Shown here in pieces: positions 26,852 through 35,443 of a stretch of 64,000 nt of DNA. The stretch is from Pseudomonas lundensis (GTDB taxonomy: Bacteria; Pseudomonadota; Gammaproteobacteria; Pseudomonadales; Pseudomonadaceae), in assembly GCF_001042985.1 (NCBI RefSeq), contig NZ_JYKY01000014.1, positions 53,184 through 117,183 on the forward strand, written 5' to 3'. The position numbers and the translations under genes are program-made. Positions within the stretch are counted from its first letter, which is position 1. Every line of letters begins with the position of its first letter. A model generated the notes under the pieces. The model was not told the DNA's origin and did not search any database. It saw nothing but the letters and a program-made list of their open reading frames with translations.

Positions 26852-28246
26852 TTACTCGTCGTCGAAGTTGTAACTGCCGGGCGCCAGGTTTTCAAAGCGG
26901 GTGTATTTGCCGATAAACGCCAGACGGGCCGTACCGATCGGCCCGTTACGCTGTTTACCGATGATGATTTCAGCCACGCCCTTGTGCTCGGTTTCGGGGT
27001 GATACACCTCGTCCCGGTACACGAACATGATGACGTCGGCGTCCTGCTCGATCGCTCCGGATTCACGCAAGTCGGAGTTGATCGGGCGCTTGTTGGGACG
27101 CTGCTCAAGGGAGCGGTTGAGCTGTGACAGTGCCACCACCGGGCAGTTGAATTCCTTGGCCAGTGCTTTCAAGGAACGCGAAATCTCGGAAATTTCGTTG
27201 GTCCGGTTATCGCCGCCCGAACCCGGGATCTGCATCAATTGCAGGTAGTCGATCATGATCAGGCCGATGTCGCCATGTTCGCGCACCAGGCGCCGTGTCC
27301 GCGCCCGCATCTCAGACGGGCTGATACCGGCCGTGTCATCGATGAACAGTTTGCGGTCGTTAAGCAGATTGACGGCCGAGGTCAACCGCGGCCAGTCATC
27401 GTCTTCGAGCCGGCCCGCCCGCACTTTGCTCTGGTCGATGCGGCCCAGGGACGAGAGCATACGCATGATCAGCGATTCACCTGGCATCTCCAGGGAGTAG
27501 ACCAATACCGCTTTTTCACTGCGCAACACGGCGTTTTCAACCAGGTTCATCGCAAACGTGGTTTTACCCATCGAGGGACGACCGGCCACAATGATCAGGT
27601 CGGCCGGCTGCAAGCCGCTGGTCATGTTGTCGAGGTCGGTGTAGCCAGTGGACAACCCGGTGATGGCGTTGTCGGTGTTGAACAGCGTATCGATCCGGTC
27701 AATGGCCTTGGTCAGCAAGTCATTGACGCTGACCGGGCCGCCGGTTTTAGGCCGGGCCTCGGCAATCGCGAAGATCTGGCGCTCGGCTTCATCGAGAATT
27801 TCTTCGGCAGTGCGGCCTTCAGGGTTGAACGCACTGTCTGCGATTTCAGTACTGATGCCGATCAGTTGGCGCAATGTCGCCCGCTGACGAACGATCTGCG
27901 CGTACGCCTTGATGTTCGCCACCGACGGGGTGTTCTTGGCCAGTTCGCCCAGGTAGCCCAGACCGCCCACTTGCGACGTCTGACCTTCCTTGTCCAATTG
28001 CTCGGCAAGGGTCACGACGTCAATCGGGGAGTTCTGGTCCGCCAGCTTGGCGATCGCCCGGAAGATCAGGCGGTGGTCATGTCGATAGAAATCGCCGTCC
28101 GATACTTGATCCAGCACGCGTTCCCAGGCGTTGTTGTCCAGCATCAAACCACCGAGCACGGCCTGTTCGGCCTCGATGGAATGCGGTGGCACCTTCAGGG
28201 ATGCGGTTTGCAGGTCATATTGCTCAGGAGCGGAGATATCGTTCAT
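26852..28246 (-). CDS. dnaB: replicative DNA helicase DnaB
   Basis: A 464-residue RecA-fold hexameric helicase that unwinds the replication fork. The start is ATG 28246 (MNDISAPEQYDLQTASLKVP). The N-terminal DnaB domain is at about residues 20-120 (PHSIEAEQAVLGGLMLDN). The helicase domain carries Walker A GRPSMGKTT, Walker B IGLIMIDYLQLM and the DnaB motif LSQLNRSLEQRPNKRP. No intein is present. It converges with the toxin gene, with only 16 bases between stop codons. In P. aeruginosa alr neighbours dnaB at this end; it is absent here. Confidence 0.97.
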   Translation of the reverse strand: MNDISAPEQYDLQTASLKVPPHSIEAEQAVLGGLMLDNNAWERVLDQVSDGDFYRHDHRLIFRAIAKLADQNSPIDVVTLAEQLDKEGQTSQVGGLGYLGELAKNTPSVANIKAYAQIVRQRATLRQLIGISTEIADSAFNPEGRTAEEILDEAERQIFAIAEARPKTGGPVSVNDLLTKAIDRIDTLFNTDNAITGLSTGYTDLDNMTSGLQPADLIIVAGRPSMGKTTFAMNLVENAVLRSEKAVLVYSLEMPGESLIMRMLSSLGRIDQSKVRAGRLEDDDWPRLTSAVNLLNDRKLFIDDTAGISPSEMRARTRRLVREHGDIGLIMIDYLQLMQIPGSGGDNRTNEISEISRSLKALAKEFNCPVVALSQLNRSLEQRPNKRPINSDLRESGAIEQDADVIMFVYRDEVYHPETEHKGVAEIIIGKQRNGPIGTARLAFIGKYTRFENLAPGSYNFDDE

Positions 28247-28294
28247 GGCCACGTGTAATTTTGGGGTGAAAATCAGGGTCTGCAGAAAGACAAA

Positions 28295-28323
28295 GGGCAC
28301 GACCTGTGAACAGGATCGTGCCC
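28295..28323 (-). terminator. rho-independent terminator after rplI
   Basis: On the minus strand GGGCACGATCCTGT and ACAGGTCGTGCCC pair with one bulge around a two-base TC, followed by a T-rich CTTTGTCTTT. It ends the rpsF-rpsR-rplI transcript before dnaB. Confidence 0.75.
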
Positions 28324-28367
28324 GATGTTAACCGTCCGACACACAAGGTGCCAGTCAGTCAGACTGC

Positions 28368-28814
28368 TTAAGCAGCTACCACAACAACGCGTACGGTTGC
28401 TTCAACTTCGGCGTGCAGGTGCACGGCCACGTCGAATTCGCCAACGTTACGGATAGTGCCGTTCGGCAGACGAACTTCGCTTTTTGCAACTTCAACGCCA
28501 GAGGCGGTCAGTGCATCAGCGATGTCGTGAGTGCCGATCGAACCGAACAGCTTGCCTTCGTCACCAGCGGTGGCAGTGATAGTCACTTCCAGCTCAGCCA
28601 GTTGGGCAGCGCGAGTTTCAGCCGAAGCTTTCTTGTCAGCTGCTGCTTTTTCCAGCTCAGCGCGACGCTCTTCAAACGCAGCCAGGTTGGCAGCGGTTGC
28701 AGCGGTGGCTTTGCCGTATGGCAGTAGGTAGTTACGACCGTAACCGGCCTTAACATTTACTTTGTCGCCCAGGTTGCCCAGGTTTGCGACTTTTTCCAGA
28801 AGGATCAGTTGCAT
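28368..28814 (-). CDS. rplI: 50S ribosomal protein L9
   Basis: 148 residues, the usual length. The N-terminal domain [20 protein letters not shown] with [13 protein letters not shown] binds 23S rRNA, and a long connecting helix leads to the C-terminal domain. AGAGGA lies upstream of the ATG. It is the last gene of the rpsF-rpsR-(DUF2232)-rplI cluster. Confidence 0.98.
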   Translation of the reverse strand: MQLILLEKVANLGNLGDKVNVKAGYGRNYLLPYGKATAATAANLAAFEERRAELEKAAADKKASAETRAAQLAELEVTITATAGDEGKLFGSIGTHDIADALTASGVEVAKSEVRLPNGTIRNVGEFDVAVHLHAEVEATVRVVVVAA

Positions 28815-28833
28815 GTGAAAATCCTCTTAACTT

Positions 28834-29730
28834 TTAACCTTCACCGTTCGCAGAGTCTTTATCGACGTCTTTCGGCGCCAAACGTCCGCGAAAATCAATC
28901 AGGCTGTCGACAATGGCCAAAACCACGAGCAACGGATAGATCAGCTGCATAAACAGCAACAGCGTGACGTACAACCCCACCAGCCAAAACTTGGCCAGTC
29001 GCTTTTGCGCCACCAGCCCATGAATCAGGGCCAGCCCGGCGAAGAACAACACTACGCTGCACAACGGCGTGAGCATGGCCATTTGTGGTCCGAAGTTCGG
29101 ACCGACCAGCATGCACGCCAGCAACAGTAGCGCTGGACCCAGCGGTAGGCGGATGCTGCGAAATTCGCTGGCAAAACCGCCCGGGTTGTACAACAACGCT
29201 TGCCAATAACGCCCAAGCATCAGGCTCAGCACGCTGACGACCTGCATCAAAGCTGCAATCAAACCGGTCAGGACAGGTGCAATCAGTGCTCCAAGGCGCG
29301 CTCGCTCTACGTCAGATAACTTGTCGTAGAGTCCATTGAGGACCTGCGGCAAGAGTTTTTCCAACTCTTGCGCCATCGCACCAATGGGTTCGCGGAAAAC
29401 CGTGCCCAGGATAACGCCATACACACCACCCAACGCCACGCTGACCAGCAGCACGCGGTGCCAGGGCTGCCCGGCGCGCAAAAACAACGCCAGACCCAGA
29501 GTTCCCAGCAGCACCATCAAGGTGCGGGGTTCTCCGATAAACCACCAGACCAAGGCCGGCAGTAACGCCCATGAGAGGATGCTCAACGCATCTCTCGGAC
29601 CGCGCCGCAGGAGCACAAGGCTACCTGCAGCAGCACTCAACCAGAACAAGAACGGCAATGCCGCACATCCGGCCACGACTAACGTGGCCTGCACACGGCC
29701 TCGCATGATGAACTCAGCTAAGGCGCGCAT
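28834..29730 (-). CDS. DUF2232/YybS-like integral membrane protein
   Basis: A 298-residue hydrophobic protein with about eight transmembrane segments (for example ALLPALVWWFIGEPRTLMVL and WLVGLYVTLLLFMQLIYPLL) and a short charged C-terminal tail. It lies between rpsR and rplI, the position of the conserved membrane protein PA4933. The function is unknown. The resemblance is to DUF2232 proteins, which are distantly related to energy-coupling-factor S-components, so a small-molecule uptake role has been suggested for the family. Confidence 0.8.
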   Translation of the reverse strand: MRALAEFIMRGRVQATLVVAGCAALPFLFWLSAAAGSLVLLRRGPRDALSILSWALLPALVWWFIGEPRTLMVLLGTLGLALFLRAGQPWHRVLLVSVALGGVYGVILGTVFREPIGAMAQELEKLLPQVLNGLYDKLSDVERARLGALIAPVLTGLIAALMQVVSVLSLMLGRYWQALLYNPGGFASEFRSIRLPLGPALLLLACMLVGPNFGPQMAMLTPLCSVVLFFAGLALIHGLVAQKRLAKFWLVGLYVTLLLFMQLIYPLLVVLAIVDSLIDFRGRLAPKDVDKDSANGEG

Positions 29731-29765
29731 GCTTCAATCCTTTACTGCTTGTCGACTGCCCGGTC

Positions 29766-29996
29766 TCAGCGGCCGTGGCTGTCGGTGTAGGCCAGCAGGG
29801 CCAGGAAGCGGGCGCGCTTGATAGCGGTGGCCAGCTGACGCTGATAACGAGCTTTAGTACCGGTGATGCGGCTTGGAACAATTTTGCCGGTCTCGGATAC
29901 GTAAGCTTTCAGAGTGTTGAGATCCTTGTAATCGATCTCTTTCACTTCTTCTGCTGTGAAGCGGCAGAATTTACGACGACGGAAGAAACGTGCCAT
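29766..29996 (-). CDS. rpsR: 30S ribosomal protein S18
   Basis: 76 residues, beginning [20 protein letters not shown] and ending in the conserved [16 protein letters not shown]. It binds 16S rRNA next to S6, whose gene lies 28 bases upstream. Normal length and fully conserved core. Confidence 0.98.
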   Translation of the reverse strand: MARFFRRRKFCRFTAEEVKEIDYKDLNTLKAYVSETGKIVPSRITGTKARYQRQLATAIKRARFLALLAYTDSHGR

Positions 29997-30024
29997 GTAA
30001 TTGGCTCCTCAAAAGGTCCGTGGA

Positions 30025-30450
30025 TTACTCGTCAGCGTTATCGCTGGCGTCGCTGTTATCGCTGTCATCGCCATCGGCGCTGTCAGAATGCTCAGGACGG
30101 TCACGACGCTCACGGCGCTCACTGCGGTTCTCTTCAGCCTTGAGCATCTCGGACTGGCCAGTTACGGCTTCGTCGCGACGGATGACCAGGTTACGGATCA
30201 CAGCATCGTTGTAACGGAAGTTGTCTTCCAGCTCAGCCAGGGCTTTGCCAGTGCACTCAACGTTCAGCATCACGTAGTGAGCCTTGTGAACATTGTTGAT
30301 TGCGTAGGCCAGTTGACGACGGCCCCAATCTTCCAGACGGTGGATTTTGCCGCCGTCTTCTTCGATCAGCTTGGTGTAACGCTCTACCATGCCGCCGACT
30401 TGTTCGCTTTGATCCGGGTGGACCAAAAAGATGATTTCGTAATGACGCAT
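30025..30450 (-). CDS. rpsF: 30S ribosomal protein S6
   Basis: 141 residues with the S6 start [20 protein letters not shown] and the internal [20 protein letters not shown]. The C-terminal tail is long and acidic ([20 protein letters not shown]), typical of Pseudomonas S6, and may be the target of glutamate-adding enzymes such as RimK. It is the first gene of its operon. Confidence 0.97.
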   Translation of the reverse strand: MRHYEIIFLVHPDQSEQVGGMVERYTKLIEEDGGKIHRLEDWGRRQLAYAINNVHKAHYVMLNVECTGKALAELEDNFRYNDAVIRNLVIRRDEAVTGQSEMLKAEENRSERRERRDRPEHSDSADGDDSDNSDASDNADE

Positions 30451-30647
30451 GAATGCTCCTTACGGGTTGTAGCCTGCCGCTAACTGAAAAGCGGTCAGAC
30501 AAGGAGTGAATGACACTTGTGTGTCTTGCCTAGAGAGGCACATATGCGCCCGCCATGACGGCAAGGGGCGCAATTGTAGAGAAGGCACAACAGAGGCGCA
30601 AGGCAATTGGTGATTATTTGAACAATCAGGCCATGCCTTGCCTGGAG

Positions 30648-30674
30648 TCGCTACCGCAGAGCGCGGCAGCGGCT
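30648..30674. repeat. REP-like hairpin downstream of rlmB
   Basis: GTCGCTACCGC and GCGGCAGCGGC (9 of 11 paired) flank AGAGC, giving a stem-loop 12 bases after the rlmB stop. There is no T-tract on the minus strand. It shares the GTAGC-GCT core with the palindrome after ygiQ. Confidence 0.4.
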
Positions 30675-30685
30675 ACACAGCGGGC

Positions 30686-31453
30686 TTATTTCTTTTTAGC
30701 GGGCGACTTGGCTTTAACGCTGCGCTGACGCAGGGCTTCGAACAGGCAAACACCTGTGGCCACCGAAACGTTCAAGCTGCTGACGCTGCCTGCCATCGGC
30801 AAGCGCACCAGGTAGTCGCAATGCTCACGCGTCAGGCGACGCATGCCTTTGCCTTCGGCACCCATAATCAGGATGGTCGGCCCGGTCAGGTCTTGCTCGT
30901 ACAGCTCCTGCTCGGCTTCACCGGCAGTGCCGACAATCCAGAGGCCGCGCTGCTGAAGCTTTTTCAGGGTCGCTGCAAGGTTGGTCACCGCCACCAACGG
31001 GATGACTTCCGCAGCACCACAGGCAACTTTTCGCACCGTCGGTGTCAGCGTTGCCGACTTGTCTTTAGGCACGATGACAGCCAAAGCACCTGCCGCATCG
31101 GCAGTACGCAAGCAAGCCCCCAGGTTATGCGGGTCTGTTACGCCGTCCAGTACCAGAATCAGCGGCGCACCTTCGGTACGGTCGAGCAGCTCGTTGAGCA
31201 TTGCCTCGCCCCACACCTGGCTCGGGCTGACATCAGCCACGACACCTTGGTGTACGCCTTCGACCCACACGTCCATTTCGCGACGCTCGGCATTGCCGAC
31301 CGGCACGCGATTTTCATCAGCCAGCGTGATCAGCGTCTGCACGCGAGGATCGCTGCGACCCTCGGCCAGCCACACTTGCTTGACGCGTTTTGGGTGATGA
31401 CGAAGCAACGCTTCTACGGCGTGAATACCGTAGATTTTTTCCAACTGACTCAT
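30686..31453 (-). CDS. rlmB: 23S rRNA (guanosine-2'-O-)-methyltransferase RlmB
   Basis: A 255-residue SPOUT methyltransferase that modifies G2251 of 23S rRNA. It has an N-terminal substrate-binding domain (MSQLEKIYGIHAVEALL) and a C-terminal trefoil-knot domain with ILVLDGVTDPHNLGACLRTA. Also present are ILIMGAEGKGMRRLTREHCD and LPMAGSVSSLNVSVATGVCL. Its ATG overlaps the rnr stop by 4 bases, as in many gamma-proteobacteria. Confidence 0.96.
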   Translation of the reverse strand: MSQLEKIYGIHAVEALLRHHPKRVKQVWLAEGRSDPRVQTLITLADENRVPVGNAERREMDVWVEGVHQGVVADVSPSQVWGEAMLNELLDRTEGAPLILVLDGVTDPHNLGACLRTADAAGALAVIVPKDKSATLTPTVRKVACGAAEVIPLVAVTNLAATLKKLQQRGLWIVGTAGEAEQELYEQDLTGPTILIMGAEGKGMRRLTREHCDYLVRLPMAGSVSSLNVSVATGVCLFEALRQRSVKAKSPAKKK

Positions 31454-34116
31454 GACTTGGCCTTAGGTTTGCGCGACCCGCCGCTTTTGGCGGCAGGCGC
31501 GGCGCCCGATTTTGGCGGGCCTTTACGGTGTTTGCTTGGCTTGGAAGGCTTGCCCGCATCTTTAGCGGGGGCTGCCCTCCCCGACTTTCCCGGCGCCGAT
31601 GTCCGACCGCCGTTTTTCGATTCGCTCAGCAGCGCCTGCTTCAATTCACGGCTTTTGCGCAGCTCGGCATTTTTGGCCGCTGCGTCGCTTGGGCGATAGG
31701 CGTCGTCCGAGTTTTTGCTGGATTTGGCAGGTGCGCGACGTGGCGCCTTGGCGGGCTCAGCCACTTTCTCAGTGTCGTACCCGCTTGGCTTTCCGGCTGG
31801 CTTGGTCGATTTGACGGCCGGTTTCTCAGCCCCACGATTTTTACGACCGATTGGCGCGCTGAGGGTTTTCTCAGCCATCTCGAAGTCGATCTTGCGCTCG
31901 TCGAGATCGACGCGCATGACCCGCACTTCAACGGTGTCGCCCAAACGGAAGCTACGGCCAGTGCGCTCGCCCGCCAGGCGGTGGTGCACAGGGTCGAAGT
32001 GGTAGTAGTCACCCGGCAAGGCCGTGACATGCACCAAGCCTTCGACGTAGATATCGGTCAGTTCCACGAACAGGCCAAACCCGGTCACGGCCGTGACAAC
32101 GCCCGGGAACGACTCGCCTACGCGGTCTTTCATGAACTCGCACTTGAGCCAGTTGGTCACGTCACGCGTGGCTTCGTCGGCACGGCGCTCGCTCATGGAG
32201 CATTGCTCACCGAGCTGTTCGAGGGCGGCTTCGTCGTACGGGTAAATACGTGCTTTGGGAATGGTCATCGCACCTGCACGGCGAACGTGCGGGGTGTCCA
32301 TTTTGGAGTGGATCACGCTGCGAATCGCACGGTGCGTGAGCAAGTCCGGGTAGCGACGGATAGGCGATGTGAAGTGCGTGTAGGCTTCGTAATTCAGGCC
32401 GAAGTGGCCCTGATTATCAGCACTGTATACCGCCTGGCTCAGCGAACGCAGCATAACGGTCTGGATCAGGTGGAAATCCGGACGGTCTTTGATGCTGGCC
32501 AACAAGGCCTGATAGTCCTTCGGCGTAGGGCCGTCCTTGCCTTTATGCAAGGTCAGTCCCAATTCACCCAGGAAGGCACGCAGTTTTTCCAGACGCTCTG
32601 GCGGCGGGCCATCATGCACGCGGTACAACGCAGGGATTTCGTGCTTCTTGAGGAATTCAGCCGTGGCCACGTTGGCCGCCAGCATGCACTCTTCAATCAG
32701 TTTGTGCGCGTCATTGCGGGTGGTTGGGCGAATTTCAGCGATTTTGCGATCAGCCCCGAAAATAATGCGGGTTTCCTGCGTTTCAAAATCAATCGCGCCA
32801 CGGGTGTGACGGGCCGCCAGCAAGACCTTGTACAGCGAGTAAAGCTGCTTGAGGTGCGGCACCACGTCGGCGTATTCGCTGCGCAGTTGCTTGGCTTCGC
32901 TGGTTTTAGCGTGCTCAAGCATGGTGCTGACTTTGTTATAGGTCAGACGCGCCTGGGAATGGATCACCGCTTCATAGAACTGGTAATCGGTCATTTCGCC
33001 GGTTTTCGAGATGGTCATCTCGCACACCATCGCCAAACGATCGACTTTCGGGTTCAGGGAGCACAGGCCGTTGGACAGTTCCTCGGGCAGCATCGGAATC
33101 ACGCGCTCAGGGAAATACACCGAGTTGCCACGCACTTGCGCTTCAGCATCCAGCGCCGAGCCGATTTTCACGTAACTGGAAACGTCGGCGATGGCCACGT
33201 ACAGCTTCCAGCCACCGGAGAACAGGCGCAATTTGCCCGGTTTGGCCTCACAGAAGACCGCGTCATCGAAGTCACGTGCATCTTCGCCGTCAATGGTGAC
33301 GAACGGTAGATGACGCAGGTCGATGCGCTTCTCTTTGTCTTTTTCTTCCACTTCCGGCTTGAGGCGACGCGCTTCTTTTACAACACCTTCAGGCCAGACA
33401 TGCGGGATGTCATACGTGCGCAGGGCAATGTCGATTTCCATGCCCGGCGCCATGTAGTTACCCACGACCTCAAGCACATCACCTTGCGGCTGGAAACGCG
33501 GCGTCGGCCAGTGGGTGATCTTCACTTCCACAAACTGACCGACTTTTGCACCGGCGTTGCGACCTGGCGTGACCAATACTTCTTGCTGGATCTTCGGGTT
33601 GTCGGCGACGACAAATCCGATGCCGCCTTCTTCGAAGTAACGACCCACGATGGTTTCGTGAGCGCGCGATACCACTTCAACAATGACGCCTTCACGACGG
33701 CCACGGCGATCCAGCCCTGAAACACGGGCCAGCGCACGGTCGCCATCAAAGACCAGGCGCATTTGCGCCGGGCTCATGAACAGGTCATCACTGCCGTCAT
33801 CCGGGATCAGGAAACCGAAACCATCGCGGTGACCACTGATGCGGCCGAGAATCAGGTCAAGTTTGTCCACCGGGGCATACGTGCCACGACGGGTGTAAAT
33901 AAGTTGCGCATCGCGTTCCATCGCTCGCAGGCGACGACGCAGGGCTTCGATCTGGTCTTCCGTGGTAAGACCAAACTCCTCTACCAACTGCTCGCGAGCA
34001 GCTGGCGAGCCGCGCTCGGCCAGATGCTGAAGGATCAGCTCGCGGCTAGGGATAGGGTTTTCGTATTTTTCCGCTTCACGTGCGGCCTCGGGATCGAGGG
34101 TCTGCCAATCGGCCAT
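31450..34116 (-). CDS. rnr: ribonuclease R
   Basis: An 888-residue 3'-5' exoribonuclease that degrades structured RNA and helps trans-translation. Domains in order: N-terminal helix-turn-helix (about 20-85), cold-shock domains (about 85-240), RNB catalytic domain (about 265-600), S1 domain (about 655-735), and a long Lys/Ala/Ser-rich basic tail to residue 888. In the RNB domain, DGEDARDFDDAVFCE supplies the metal-binding aspartates. The S1 domain contains VGESFPGVVTAVTGFGLFVE. The tail makes it longer than the 813-residue E. coli enzyme, as usual in Pseudomonas. It is transcribed with rlmB. Confidence 0.97.
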   Translation of the reverse strand: MADWQTLDPEAAREAEKYENPIPSRELILQHLAERGSPAAREQLVEEFGLTTEDQIEALRRRLRAMERDAQLIYTRRGTYAPVDKLDLILGRISGHRDGFGFLIPDDGSDDLFMSPAQMRLVFDGDRALARVSGLDRRGRREGVIVEVVSRAHETIVGRYFEEGGIGFVVADNPKIQQEVLVTPGRNAGAKVGQFVEVKITHWPTPRFQPQGDVLEVVGNYMAPGMEIDIALRTYDIPHVWPEGVVKEARRLKPEVEEKDKEKRIDLRHLPFVTIDGEDARDFDDAVFCEAKPGKLRLFSGGWKLYVAIADVSSYVKIGSALDAEAQVRGNSVYFPERVIPMLPEELSNGLCSLNPKVDRLAMVCEMTISKTGEMTDYQFYEAVIHSQARLTYNKVSTMLEHAKTSEAKQLRSEYADVVPHLKQLYSLYKVLLAARHTRGAIDFETQETRIIFGADRKIAEIRPTTRNDAHKLIEECMLAANVATAEFLKKHEIPALYRVHDGPPPERLEKLRAFLGELGLTLHKGKDGPTPKDYQALLASIKDRPDFHLIQTVMLRSLSQAVYSADNQGHFGLNYEAYTHFTSPIRRYPDLLTHRAIRSVIHSKMDTPHVRRAGAMTIPKARIYPYDEAALEQLGEQCSMSERRADEATRDVTNWLKCEFMKDRVGESFPGVVTAVTGFGLFVELTDIYVEGLVHVTALPGDYYHFDPVHHRLAGERTGRSFRLGDTVEVRVMRVDLDERKIDFEMAEKTLSAPIGRKNRGAEKPAVKSTKPAGKPSGYDTEKVAEPAKAPRRAPAKSSKNSDDAYRPSDAAAKNAELRKSRELKQALLSESKNGGRTSAPGKSGRAAPAKDAGKPSKPSKHRKGPPKSGAAPAAKSGGSRKPKAKS

Positions 34117-34277
34117 TAGATAGTTTTCACCTTGTCTATATGCGGGTTAGTTTGGCATACGCGTATTGAAACGGGAAATGTCGGACTCACTCAGAGCCTT
34201 ATTAGTCCTTTCTGACGCGCTTTGCGGCTGCCTTGTAACCGTTCGCGAAAAATTTTCGATATTTTTATTCACAACGC

Positions 34278-34306
34278 TTTACAGGTCAAAGGGCCATCCG
34301 TATAGT
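34278..34306 (+). promoter_or_regulatory. sigma-70 promoter of first tRNA-Leu
   Basis: TTTACA (34278-34283) and TATAGT (34301-34306) are separated by exactly 17 bases, and the -10 is followed by a GC-rich GCGCGCC discriminator typical of stable-RNA promoters. The element is duplicated at 34530-34558. Confidence 0.75.
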
Positions 34307-34340
34307 GCGCGCCATCGACAACGGCAACGTTGAAGATGCT

Positions 34341-34427
34341 GCCCAGATGGTGAAATTGGTAGACACGCCAGCTTCAGGTGCTGGTGACCGCAAGGTCGTG
34401 GAAGTTCGAGTCTTCTTCTGGGCACCA
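34341..34427 (+). tRNA. tRNA-Leu (anticodon CAG), copy 1
   Basis: An 87-base gene including an encoded CCA. The acceptor stem GCCCAGA pairs with TCTGGGC. The anticodon arm CCAGC-TTCAGGT-GCTGG gives anticodon CAG (reads CUG). A long variable arm follows, as expected for leucine. The TTCGAGT T-loop is present. It is identical to copy 2. Confidence 0.97.
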
Positions 34428-34466
34428 ATTTAGAGATGGAGATTAGTACAATCTTCAGCCTCACAC

Positions 34467-34490
34467 AAAAACCCGCGAAAGCGGGTTTTT
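34467..34490 (+). terminator. rho-independent terminator after tRNA-Leu copy 1
   Basis: AAAAACCCGC-GAAA-GCGGGTTTTT is a GAAA-loop stem with a T-tract, 40 bases after the tRNA. Confidence 0.88.
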
Positions 34491-34529
34491 GCGTTCTAAG
34501 CCACTGATTTAATAAAACTAAAACAGGGG

Positions 34530-34558
34530 TTTACAGAATTAAAAGTGCTCCGTATAGT
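34530..34558 (+). promoter_or_regulatory. sigma-70 promoter of second tRNA-Leu
   Basis: TTTACA (34530-34535) and TATAGT (34553-34558) are 17 bases apart. Together with the flanking TCCGTATAGTGCGC, this copies the promoter of the first tRNA. Confidence 0.75.
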
Positions 34559-34592
34559 GCGCCACATCAACAGCGGCAACGTTGCTGATACT

Positions 34593-34679
34593 GCCCAGAT
34601 GGTGAAATTGGTAGACACGCCAGCTTCAGGTGCTGGTGACCGCAAGGTCGTGGAAGTTCGAGTCTTCTTCTGGGCACCA
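34593..34679 (+). tRNA. tRNA-Leu (anticodon CAG), copy 2
   Basis: An 87-base gene identical to copy 1, starting exactly 252 bases downstream. It includes the encoded CCA and has its own promoter and terminator. Confidence 0.97.
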
Positions 34680-34713
34680 ATTCAGGTTTACAGCTCTACG
34701 CTGCAAATCACTC

Positions 34714-34739
34714 AAAAAGCCCGCGAAAGCGGGCTTTTT
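34714..34739 (+). terminator. rho-independent terminator after tRNA-Leu copy 2
   Basis: AAAAAGCCCGC-GAAA-GCGGGCTTTTT is almost the same hairpin as after copy 1, with one more G-C pair. Confidence 0.88.
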
Positions 34740-34874
34740 AGTTTCTGTCTTTTGAAACCTCCCCTCTCCCGCCAAGACCTTCTATCCGCTACCTAACGCT
34801 GCATTTGATAATCCATCTCAATCGCACTAATATCCGGCCATCTTCAGATCGCTCATGCGTACGCTTGGAACCCC

Positions 34875-35381
34875 GTGTCCGACACCAACGAAAGGCTTCA
34901 ACTCTACCTCGCGCATCGCCATGCCCTGGTGGACTATGCCGCCCCCATCGTGGGCTGCCGCGCCAAGGCCGAGGATGTCGTCCAAGACGCCTGGTTACGA
35001 TTCAGCCAAGGGGCAGACAGCACCAGCCTCTTGACCCAACCCGTTGGCTACCTCTATCGAATCGTGCGCAACCTGGCGTTTGACCTCAATCGCCGCGTCA
35101 GCCTTGAGAATCGTCACACCACCCGCGATGATGCGCCCGATGAGCACATGTCCAGCGCACCTTCGCCCGAGCAGCAAGCCCTGCATCTGGACGAGCTGCG
35201 CAAATTGCAACATGCTCTGACCCGCCTGCCGGAACGCACCCGCCAAGCGTTCATCCTGCACCGCTTGCAAGGCATGACGTTCCAGCAAATCGGCACACAC
35301 CTAGGGATTTCTGTCAGCCTGGCCCATCAATTGGTACGCGACGCCCTGACTTACTGCGCGGAACAAATGAGCGATGACTGA
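34875..35381 (+). CDS. ECF sigma factor, FecI-like
   Basis: A 168-residue iron-starvation-type ECF sigma factor. The start is GTG 34875. Region 2 is at about residues 10-75 (AEDVVQDAWLRF and PVGYLYRIVRNLAFDLNRR). Region 4 is at about 112-160 (LTRLPERTRQAFILHRLQGM, then FQQIGTHLGISVSLAHQLV). It is followed by a FecR-type anti-sigma and an STN-type receptor, the standard three-part cell-surface signalling unit. A half-match to a Fur box (GATAAT at 34807-34812) lies upstream but is weak. The target promoter is presumably the receptor operon. Confidence 0.87.
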   Translation: MSDTNERLQLYLAHRHALVDYAAPIVGCRAKAEDVVQDAWLRFSQGADSTSLLTQPVGYLYRIVRNLAFDLNRRVSLENRHTTRDDAPDEHMSSAPSPEQQALHLDELRKLQHALTRLPERTRQAFILHRLQGMTFQQIGTHLGISVSLAHQLVRDALTYCAEQMSDD

Positions 35382-35443
35382 CTTTTTCGATACGCCGCCA
35401 TCGGTCGCACCCGCCCACACTTTTGCTTCGGGTGGCGTGTGCC

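Noticed and set aside
31528..33309. 593-codon open frame on the + strand
   Set aside because: Antisense shadow of the RNase R gene; no recognisable protein features.
34279..34464. 61-codon minus-strand frame over the first tRNA-Leu
   Set aside because: It is the complement of the tRNA gene and its flanks.
34801..34830. Fur box upstream of the ECF sigma gene
   Set aside because: Only the GATAAT half agrees with the consensus; about 11 of 19 bases match, which is not enough for a separate feature.
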